Origin: Chalara sp. BL73
Lineage: Eukaryota > Ascomycota > Leotiomycetes > Helotiales
DNA length: 64,000 nt
Assembly: GCA_918026815.1 (NCBI GenBank)
Contig: CAKJVC010000150.1
Coordinates: forward strand, 1,550,001-1,614,000
Reading direction: 5' to 3'
The notes under the pieces are model-generated. The model was not told the DNA's origin. It did no database searches and saw only the letters and a list, made by a program, of their open reading frames with translations. Shown in pieces: positions 33,677-41,773 of this stretch (positions are counted from its first letter, which is position 1; the number at the start of each line of letters is the position of its first letter). Both the position numbers and the translations under genes were made by a program.

Positions 33677-35142
33677 CACCAGGGGGTGTCAGAATTCATT
33701 ACGCACGGGCCAACAACACCAAAATCATTATATATTTATATTCTACCAAAAAATGTAATAACTCCGCCATTCTACCACTTATTGCCTCGAATAGGACCTC
33801 CATTTGATCGTATGAGCTCAGCGCATCTTCTGGGCATGTCAGCAATACGGTCCCGTATCTCTTCCATAGTAATTTTGTCCCATTCTTCCTGAATTCCTTG
33901 CTTCATTTCCTCTTCAGAATAAAATATTCTACGCCTCAATCTAGGCTTTATAATGTTCCAAATACCTTCAATAGGATTCAAGTCTGGACTTTGAGCAGGA
34001 TGCTTAAGATTTTGGACGTTCCGCGCCATCTTATACTTTTGTGCTAAGCCTACTTTTTTTATACCATGGCTTGGGTCTCCATCTTCTTGAAATAGCCATG
34101 GTTTATCATCAATTAAATGCATCTTTTCCATAGCATCACAGTATATAGGTAGCAGACGCTCCACGTAGTACTTTTGAGTCATAGCATTGCCTTGAACTTT
34201 GACTTTTACTTTGTGAAGCTTCTGAGCTTCCCATTCAAGCACTCTAGCATAGTATTCTTTCTCTGATTCGGTTGTAGGACGGCGGCGAGGCTTGCAAGGG
34301 TATAGAGACTGCTCGACTTTGTCTTTTTCGTCATTATAGAACTCTAATTTAGCCGCTTTTCCCCACCAAGAGACCCAAGCTGCAATGTGAAATCGGACTT
34401 CTTTTAGCGGTGGACGTTCGACAATATTCTCGGGCTGATTGCGAGTCCTTTTTTCTCGAGTAGTTAAAGGAATAGCCATAAAAGTAGGATCAACATGTGC
34501 TTCGTCTGTAAATACGATATGGTCCCAAAAACCGAAAATAGAATCCCACTTATAGTCAAGTCCATAAGCAACGCGTTTTTCTCGGTTTTTGTCTGGAATA
34601 ACCTTCTTAACAAAGCCGCACTTATATCGTCCACCGTTCTTTGTATGCTCCTTGATTTTTCTCTGCAATTGGCGCTTTTTTATTGGCAAATTGTAGTACT
34701 CAATTTGAGCTTCGTATTGTTCCATTCGGACGGGATTACGAGTCGGTGAACATAACATCTTGCAAATCGATTTATCGACCTTAGACTTCCTTCCAAGTAT
34801 AGCAGATTTGTTCCTCATAGGCTTTTTCGCCCTTTCTCCAACGGATTGGTATTCCTTTTTCCAATAGCGCCCAGTCCTTTCACTAATGCCGCAGTCTTTG
34901 CAAATAGCGCGATTTGACTTCTTCTCAGGATTGTGCGCCAATGCGTTAAAAAATTTCGTCTTACGTCGAGTTGTAGCATTTTTGCTATGAAGTAAATCAG
35001 GAGAAGGAGTCCGGTATGGATGGGATCGCGTTGGTGGAGCCATAATTAGATTGCAAGTTGTTATTTACAATTTTGGTTGACTCGCGATTTTTAATTTTGG
35101 TGTTGTTGGCCCGTGCGTAATGAATTCTGACACCCCCTGGTG
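33677..35142 (-). mobile_element. Apparently complete Tc1/mariner-superfamily transposon
   Basis: 1,466 bp bounded by identical 49-bp inverted repeats (33677-33725 and 35094-35142), which start CACCAGGGGGTGTCAGAATT. The flanking bases CTTT (33673-33676 and 35143-35146) form a direct 4-bp repeat, unlike the usual TA. The only gene is an intact transposase. Identical ends and an open gene, next to heavily mutated relatives, indicate a recent arrival that has not been through RIP. Confidence 0.9.
33772..35043 (-). CDS. Intact DDE transposase, DD37E-like spacing
   Basis: 423 residues from ATG 35043. Residues about 20-110 hold a basic helix-turn-helix region (NPEKKSNRAICKDCGISERT). The catalytic core shows IVFTDEAHVDPT (first Asp), LFQEDGDPSHG (second Asp) and SPDLNPIEGIWN (Glu). 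I count 37 residues between the second Asp and the Glu, against 34 in classical Tc1 elements. The tail contains the family block MPRRCAELIRSNGG. All three catalytic residues and the whole frame are kept, with only about 50-100 bp between gene ends and terminal repeats. It would cut and paste its own element and perhaps related non-autonomous ones. Confidence 0.92.
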   Translation of the reverse strand: MAPPTRSHPYRTPSPDLLHSKNATTRRKTKFFNALAHNPEKKSNRAICKDCGISERTGRYWKKEYQSVGERAKKPMRNKSAILGRKSKVDKSICKMLCSPTRNPVRMEQYEAQIEYYNLPIKKRQLQRKIKEHTKNGGRYKCGFVKKVIPDKNREKRVAYGLDYKWDSIFGFWDHIVFTDEAHVDPTFMAIPLTTREKRTRNQPENIVERPPLKEVRFHIAAWVSWWGKAAKLEFYNDEKDKVEQSLYPCKPRRRPTTESEKEYYARVLEWEAQKLHKVKVKVQGNAMTQKYYVERLLPIYCDAMEKMHLIDDKPWLFQEDGDPSHGIKKVGLAQKYKMARNVQNLKHPAQSPDLNPIEGIWNIIKPRLRRRIFYSEEEMKQGIQEEWDKITMEEIRDRIADMPRRCAELIRSNGGPIRGNKW

Positions 35143-35146
35143 CTTT

Positions 35147-35512
35147 CGTGCTTTAAGATTTCCTTTCCTCTCGGTGGAATTTTTAATGTTGCTCACAAAT
35201 TGCGGTGCAATGAGGCTCCTTCACTGAGGTGAGCGGAAAGAGAACCGGGCTTGCAGGGGGATGAACAATTAGCGACCCCGCACAGCATTCATCAGGATAC
35301 ACGCTTGTCGGATCACAATCATGAGCGGATTCGGCGAGCCAATGTTCGTCGGTCTCATGCAACCCTCATTTTCCAAGTCCGTCGATTTGCATTCAGCTGC
35401 ACCCTAGTTCATAACTTACGATCAACTTCACCAGCTCCCCTCGCGAAGAGCACCAAGCTTCGGAACTGAAGAAGTTAACACGATCTACAATAGCCTGCGA
35501 CACTACCCGGAG
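35147..35512. other. Upstream of the 35.5-kb gene; possible missed first exon
   Basis: From about 35440 the frame that continues into the next gene reads APSFGTEEVNTIYNSLRHYP without an ATG, so protein-like sequence extends upstream of 35513. An in-frame TAG at about 35413 blocks it. A small upstream exon (an ATG at 35321 is a candidate) joined by an intron is possible, but I found no junction that keeps frame. Confidence 0.4.
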
Positions 35513-36389
35513 ATGCCTGAGCCCTTAGCCGCGAAGTATGCGGCACAAATGAAGTCCTTGGGTCTGGGCTATGGCTTGATTCTTCTGCTGCCTTTCGAGC
35601 AACTTCAGCCTGGCATATGTATATACCTCGATAATAGGAAGGAATGGCAAAAGATGCTAGACCTGAGAAATGATGAAAAATTGAGGGAGCTCGGGTATTC
35701 AAAGATTGCGGACCTAGGTTCACTAGTTCATTACCAAGCCAATTGGGATCCCCTGGTATCAGCGGCCGTTGGCACAACACCCGTCGAGTTCGGGGGTGGC
35801 ATCTCTGCGGCGTCCCTCGGATTGCCCATTGAAGCAAAGAGCACGACGAAAGATAGTGTAATGACCGGTCTTGGAGCAGTTCTGATGTGCGACAAACCCG
35901 TTATCACTGAATATTACGAGTATGTAGACAGGTTGAGGTCTTGGCTCCAACAGAATGCAGCCACATTAATGAAGGAATTCCCTGATATCGAGAAGCATGG
36001 GTTCTATGCTATCACTAGGACCTTTTCTTCAGAAGACATCAACATCGCAAAATTGGACAACAAGAAAGGCGAGCTTCTTATTGGAGTTGGAGCTGGTGTT
36101 TCCAGTGCTGGGAACGCAGATGCTTCTGTTAAATTCCATCAAGGGAAACCACCAGTAAATTGGCGGAAGTTCGTAAGTATCTCTGTCCTCGTCTATATCC
36201 CTAGGTAGCATGGCATGCCTCTTACCAAGTTCCTAGTCTCTAACTCTATCACAGGATGGCCAAAAAAGAGTAATTTTCTTTTCAGGCGTACACATGAAGT
36301 TCAAAAGGAAAATATTTTCAAGAGAGGTACGAATCCTTAGCTATATTAAGGTTGGGTACCTTGGGCTAAGCTCACTTAGCTTCGTCTGA
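35513..36389 (+). CDS. Uncharacterised fungal protein (two exons, 5' end uncertain)
   Basis: Exons 35513-36172 and 36255-36389 joined across an 82-bp GTAAGT..CAG intron give at least 264 residues. The join restores the sequence NWRKFDGQKRVIFFSGVHM. I recognise the family only as an uncharacterised ascomycete protein: conserved-looking blocks are EPLAAKYAAQMKSLGLGYGL, FGAVLMCDKPVITE-like sequence and LRSWLQQNAATLMKEFPDIE. No signal peptide or transmembrane helix is visible in the part seen. The C-terminus (KVGYLGLSSLSFV) may be shorter than usual. The true start probably lies in an upstream exon, so the N-terminus given here is a minimum. It stands just outside the complete transposon and is not visibly damaged by it. 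Confidence 0.6.
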
Positions 36390-36963
36390 AGGAAAGAGCA
36401 AGTAGCAGGGAGCTGAGGGGTTCCAGGAAACGTAACTGAACAATATGAAGCCATACTGAGGGGTTTTGGCATCCCGTCCATGCTCAAAATGATGGTGCGT
36501 TTCGTGGTTCGGGACCGGCCTGACCCAGAGTTGAGTATGGATGATCTATCTCCGCAGCTGGCTACTCGGGGCAACGGTAGTGAGCGGGAAAACCTTCCAG
36601 CAACACCGAGGAATTAGGCCACATTTTATCCTACTGCGACGCCGAGAGTACAACGGATTCAAACTCTGATGGCCATTTCGAATTGGCCGGCTTGTCTTCT
36701 TTTGCGGCCAATCATAACAACGGGCTTGGCTTAGCAGCAGACCAAGCTCAGAGACTCCTGATTCCAACGATTTACTCACCTCGGTAGAAAGCAATCCTCA
36801 TTTACAACGTCTTCTGTGGCCTCAGATGGAGCACGAAGTTCTTTTGGAGATGCGAAAGGCTGTTTTTGATAACTCGCTTACCTTCAGGGGAGGTGAGCCG
36901 CCATCACTAGATCGCTTTTTTAGGCCAATAACTTTCTAATTACGTCAGCCAAAAGTCACTTAA
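36390..36963. other. Possible decayed coding stretch
   Basis: Between 36540 and 36790 a plus-strand frame is open and protein-like but has no start or recognisable motif. Nothing else seen before the terminal-repeat-like sequence at 36964. Confidence 0.3.
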
Positions 36964-37262
36964 CGTACTTAATAAGCAACTTGATCAAATAAGCAACTTG
37001 CTCACACCCCACCAATTTCGACGCGTTTTCAGTACTCTATTTCTACACAACTCCACCAATGACCTCTCAATTGGCTCATAAAGAGGGTCGAATTGCTCTT
37101 GCACTCCCGGCCTATCGCGATGGCCATTTTACGGGTTTACGAAAGGCTGCGAACGCGTACGATATCCCATATTCGACTTTTCGATACCGCGTTCAAGGAG
37201 GACGCGCAAGGAGAGGTTTACAGGCCATAAACGCTAAACTCTTGATCTCAGAAAAGGAAGCT
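36964..37262 (+). pseudogene. 5' end of a pogo-like transposon truncated by an LTR
   Basis: Starts with AACGTACTTAATAAGCAACT, a terminal-repeat-like sequence also seen at 59196. At 37059 an ATG opens a transposase N-terminus whose first 60 residues form a psq-type helix-turn-helix (LRKAANAYDIPYSTFRYRV). The reading frame is cut at 37262 by a solo LTR; nothing of the catalytic domain is found beyond it. Confidence 0.75.
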
Positions 37263-37519
37263 TGTAACAACTCAAGCTGAATAGGGATCTCGATCCGTGG
37301 ATCTAGACAGAAGGACTCAGAGGTGTAAACAACTATCAATTGTTATAACTAAGAGAACAAGCTACGGACAGAAGAAGGGAAGGAAAGCAGTGCTTTATAT
37401 ACAGGAACTGGCCGGAAGCCAGGATAGGTGAGCTCTGTGGTGTCCGGTGCTGAGCTCCGTCCGAACTCTAGGGTATCTGGTGCCAAGCTCTAAGCGAGAA
37501 AAGGCTAGGGCCTTGACAT
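37263..37519 (+). repeat. Solo LTR, family A, inserted in a transposase gene
   Basis: About 257 bp from TGTAACAACTCAAG to CCTTGACA, related to the copies at 8938-9178 (inverted) and 41408-41642. TG..CA ends fit an LTR. No 5-bp target duplication remains and no primer-binding site follows. Confidence 0.7.
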
Positions 37520-37862
37520 TGTCCTTAAAATTTTCCCAGTAAAAGCTTATTCTACTGTATTACTAGAGCCGAGAATAAATATGACGCCACACTGTTGTAG
37601 TAAGCACAAAGAAACCTGTTAAAATATTGCTGACAAAGGTTAAGTTTTTTTACAGCTGGGTGGGTGGCAAAGCTGTTCAGGGGCAGGGCTTTAAGTTCTA
37701 CACACACATGGTTGTGCATCTTCTTCACTTGAGAGGACAGAAGATGGTAGGAAATGAGATTGTATTTGACTCCTAGCCATCGGGCTCCCACCGAGCCATC
37801 AGCTACATGCAACCCCCTTCAAATCAACAATAATGTTGCACCCCACAGACCCGCGGATGCAT
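37520..37862. other. Spacer downstream of the CheD-like gene
   Basis: No gene or repeat recognised; AT-rich. It would hold the 3' end of the transcript from the minus-strand gene at 37863-38300. Confidence 0.35.
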
Positions 37863-38300
37863 TCACATGCTAGTTGGGGCAACAAGCTCATTCCCATCTT
37901 TACCATGACGGAGTTCAACAGTATGAGTGGCCGCCTGGTCTGACCTATACCTCATCCCTTGAAACGAAACATTATTATTAGTCAGCCAAGCTCTAATAAG
38001 ATCATTCCCAGCAGAAAATCTCTCGCCCCTTGCATCCTCAGAAACAATAAGCCATGCATCCTCAATGCGGTAATCGTTGAGAAGTTGGCTGAGTGCAACT
38101 CCGACGTTTCGCACAAGTTCCTGGCCTTCAACGCTATCACTGAGAGTCGATGAACTGAAGTGGGCCATAAATCCCATGTGTTGATCCATATTTACCGCCA
38201 GTACCGTACAGCCACTGAGATCGTTGGTGCAGAGACTGTCCCCGGGCTCCAATATAACGTAATCGGATTTGTCCATACCAACTGTGGTTTGCTCTCCCAT
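37863..38300 (-). CDS. Small CheD-like (glutamine deamidase fold) protein
   Basis: 145 residues from ATG 38300; the frame is open upstream but has only a TTG there. The sequence resembles bacterial chemoreceptor deamidase CheD. Thr25 and Cys31 are spaced six apart in CTNDLSGCTVLAV, and His47 lies in MGFMAHFSS, matching the Thr-Cys-His catalytic set of CheD (Thr six before Cys; His 17 after, here 16). The later block GERFSAGNDLIRAWLTNNNV resembles the CheD stretch GERN...FL...GI, and the end (VELRHGKDGNELV) resembles its final strands. No signal peptide or membrane segment. In bacteria CheD deamidates Gln in receptors; in a fungus no such target is known, so the role is open. Fold assignment is by eye. 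The gene is intact between two same-strand solo LTRs. Confidence 0.6.
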   Translation of the reverse strand: MGEQTTVGMDKSDYVILEPGDSLCTNDLSGCTVLAVNMDQHMGFMAHFSSSTLSDSVEGQELVRNVGVALSQLLNDYRIEDAWLIVSEDARGERFSAGNDLIRAWLTNNNVSFQGMRYRSDQAATHTVELRHGKDGNELVAPTSM

Positions 38301-40639
38301 GTTGAAAAGTATAACTCTTCTCTTCGGAATAAAGGGTAGAGATGGGGTATAGATGGTATTGACTCGAGTAGAGAGAAAATAGAGGATTGAGTTTGAGGGT
38401 TCTGGCAATGGAACTCAAGTGTCTGGTAATGGAACTCAAGTGCCTGGGGGCTCATGACATATATATACTCTTGCAGGACGGACTAGATCGAATCTCATTA
38501 CAAATAGTAAGCTTGCATGCCTGATAATCAATAGCAATGCACCCGCAGCAATAGAAACACAAAACTTATGTAATAAATGCAAGAACAAAGTATAACGTAC
38601 TTTGTAGGCGAGTGGTCGAGCGGGTCACTTCAAACTAACACTGTATATTGTATTAAATGGCTTAACTAAATACGCCTAATTCAGGCAAGCTCGAAATAGC
38701 TACAGACTGCCCAGGTTTTAAAGCTCCTGAATATTCAAGATCAATGTATTGCTCATGCAAATTATCTAATAGCCTATTGAACAAGAAGGTTTTTTTGGGT
38801 ATCGCTTCGTCAGCAGCCCGCCTTCGTTAAAGATAACCTGATACCCCTGCTCCTAGTTCACGTGTGTAACGCTATAACGTAACGGAAAGAAGATTCACTT
38901 TAGTCAAAGAAGTTACAATTCCATATCCTGTAGCAAGGCCGCGTATACTGACCTCTCAGCAGCCGTTTCCCACTGCTGCAGCGATCCGTTGGCTGAGACA
39001 CTGATCAGGATGTGAAAGGGCCAAGGCTCTAGTTTTCCCCTCTCGGGATCTAGGAAGTTTTCACTTTGGAGTCTCAAAAAAAGGCACGACTCAGTGCGAT
39101 TTCTCACTGGACGGTCGTCGATTTCTGGAGATTTATCTCGGTTATGAGCCGGGTTTATAAGGCTGAGTCGCTCAAGACCCCCGCCAATAAATTACCGTAC
39201 TGTGGGGGCGCTTAAATGCCGTTGCATATGCCAAGGATGACGCCAGCTAACCACAACCCTGTCTTAGAATACGGCGTGAAAAGGATACCATTTTAGGCAA
39301 ATGGGTTTCATGACTGCAGAACTTAGGTTCCTCTCCCTCAACCTCCAGTTGCAGTCCCTGCACAGTTCAATATTCCCGCTACATAGCGATTAGTCATTGC
39401 CATTCCAGCTTGAGTGCTTACCTCTTCAGCTTCTTTTTCTCACTAGTAGTTGACACAGTTTTGACGGCTGTTAGCGATCTTGTGCTAGTAAATAGCTGGG
39501 TTTTTAAATATTGGCTAAGTGGTTTTAGTAAGTAACTTCTCGACGCTCTCGCTTATCTCCACAATGCGCACAGGGGCAATTAATATATTATACTTATGTT
39601 CCTCAACCCCCTAGGCAAGCAGGTCAGCCATCCCGTTTCCTTACCCCTCAGTTCTGTAGCATCGTAAGCGCTAGCACCTTAGTCACGGGGCTTGCCGAGT
39701 TAAATAGTAATGTCTCTGATGGTCTCAGAATGCCCACTCAAAGTCTACAGGCGCAGGTAGGATTGTATCAGCCGATCCTAAATAAGCAGTCAGACACAAT
39801 CTATTGTAGAGATTTTTGTCTGAAGTCGTCCGTGCTTGTATTACTATTGCTCTTTAACCTTTTATTCCCATCTGCTAAAAATCCAGAAATTATTAATTGA
39901 CGATATTGTAAGAAACGAAGAAAAAGTCTCAGCTTTTTTACTCTTGTCAACGAATACAGTTGTAACTTGCATCACAAGACCGGAGAGAGAGCTCCAGGAC
40001 TCTGACTAGATTGGAAGCTTGATAAGCAACCACACTTATTCTCGATGGTAAATATAGAGCCTGACTATCCTGCTTCTGGTAAGCCTGGTGCCGATGTCAT
40101 AGGGGGCGGGGGGGGGGCAAAACGAAACATATTAGCCCTTGCAGTCTGAGGCTGGCAATCCAACTTCAAATATCCAAGAACTACTGAGATAATGAAAAAG
40201 GCTATGCAGCGGGTACTCCAGTGTGCATATATCTATCAAACAGCTATCTAGTTGGTTGTAGCTATACACGAGTGGTCAAGCGGCAAACATTACATCAAGG
40301 TGAGAGCGAACATTTCATGCAGTCAAGGTTCGATACTACAAAACTGCAAATGTTTGGCCACGGCAAAACCCGAAAGTTCCCCCAATCAGCCCTCCCAAGG
40401 GTAGGCTGTTGCTGCAATCTACGCTAGTCGCGTATGTTATAAATAAGGCCGTTAGCCTTCTCTGATCTCCAGTATCTTATTATCTCACCGTGTACTCAAC
40501 TTGAGCAAGCGTTCCTTTTTTTAGGTCTCACAGACATACACTTATAGTAATAGAATCCTTAACTCATCTCATTTAGCAACTATGTCAGGCAAGAATCATC
40601 TATCTTTACTTCTTTTTTATGTTATCTATTTTCTTCCAC
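38301..40639. other. Long AT-rich stretch without a supported gene
   Basis: 2.3 kb with no frame I can assign. A minus-strand frame at 38913-39107 (ending in WETAAERSVYAALLQDMEL) looks protein-like but is short. A G-rich run is present at about 40103-40118. Two stretches with tRNA A-box-like sequence occur at about 38610 and 40270 (see the entry at 40260). Confidence 0.35.
40260..40345 (+). other. tRNA-like relic (A and B box only)
   Basis: GAGTGGTCAAGCGG resembles an internal A box and GGTTCGATACT a B box, about 45 bp apart. The stems around them do not pair, so this is not a functional tRNA gene; a tRNA-derived short repeat is possible. A similar A box without B box is at about 38610. Confidence 0.25.
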
Positions 40640-41145
40640 CACAGTAATCCCTTTCTTTAGCTATAGCGGGAGCCAATGCCGCTTTTGGAATTGCTAACTA
40701 GGCCAACAATTTCGCTAGCAACGTGATCAAAACTATTGACCAAGGTAGTACAACTGCAGTTAATGTGACCAGGAATGGAATCCATGCAGACATTGGTCAG
40801 CCAGGCCACCGATGGGAGCGCGATGGTATCCAGTACTACGGCGTAGAAGAGCAGAAAGTGCAAGTCGACTACCCTGTCAGCTGGATGCTGCTGAATCTCC
40901 ATTCGGCCCAAGGCGAGGCATTGTTATCGGAGGAAGTCGAGGCGATGGCCGTGGAGATTGGAATGAGCGCCAATGCCGAGCCGCCGGAGAGTGCTCCTCA
41001 AGACGAGGAGGCTACACAGTCGGCCAACGTGCCGGACTCGTACGATCCGGTTGTTAATACTCCTTCTCAAGGCCAGGGAGAGGCAAGGCAGGAGGGAGAA
41101 TGGAATGCTCAGCCAGATGAAGGACAGGACCCAGGAGAGGAATGA
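40640..41145 (+). pseudogene. Hypothetical protein gene with an internal amber codon
   Basis: A frame reading AIAGANAAFGIAN, then TAG (40699-40701), then ANNFASNVIKTIDQGSTTAV continues without a break to 41145. The stop stands where Gln would fit (CAG to TAG). The C-terminal half is Glu/Gln/Pro-rich and low in complexity (NTPSQGQGEARQEGEWNAQP). No ATG in frame precedes the stop within the clear part; a first exon beginning at about 40582 (ATGTCAGG) is conceivable. Function unknown. Confidence 0.4.
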
Positions 41146-41407
41146 AGCACTGCAGTAGTAAATGACTAATCTAGTAAACCTAAACTTCTGCTCGTTTTTC
41201 GTACTTGTCCTTTTCCTGGCACGAAAAATGAAGTTGGGTCTCCTGCATTTAATTCCTTATACAATGTAGTAGTGTAGATCGACCGAAGAGGGCAATTTAA
41301 TTCAGCCAACTTTAATTATGATATTTAGCCCAATATAGCTAGGAGTAAGGCTAAAAATCGAATACACGATTGCTAATTTACAAACATTGGGACTTGATGC
41401 AAGTATC
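41146..41407. other. Short spacer
   Basis: No gene or repeat recognised. Confidence 0.3.
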
Positions 41408-41642
41408 TGTAACAACTCAAGGCGAACAGGGATCTCGATCCGTGGATCTCAGGAGAGGGACTCAAAGGTGTGAACGACTGTCAATTGTTATAACGAAAAG
41501 AACAAGCTACAGATAGAAGAAGGGAAGAAAAGCAGTGCTTTATATACAGGAGACTAGCCAGGGGCCAGTGTAAGCGAGGCCCTGTGGTGTCAGGGGCCGA
41601 GCCCTAAGGGGCTCTAAGTGAGATAGGGCCAAGGTCGTGACA
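41408..41642 (+). repeat. Solo LTR, family A
   Basis: 235 bp from TGTAACAACTCAAGG to GTCGTGACA, in the same orientation as 37263-37519. It contains a TATATACAGGA box at about 41543. Flanking five bases (GTATC, CTTAA) do not match, so no target duplication survives. Confidence 0.75.
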
Positions 41643-41773
41643 CTTAACCCCTTCACTTGATATTCACATGATCGAAGATGCTCACAGCCAATCATTTAGC
41701 CAAGAAATGCCAAGGAAACATATCACCACAAGCAGAGAAAAGCAAGCTTTTCAATTATTACATTCAAGTATAC

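Noticed and set aside
40260..40345. A tRNA gene
   Set aside because: A- and B-box-like sequences are present but acceptor and T stems do not pair.
37263..41642. A complete LTR retrotransposon between the two family A LTRs
   Set aside because: No gag, protease, reverse transcriptase or integrase motif, no primer-binding site after the first LTR and no polypurine tract before the second.
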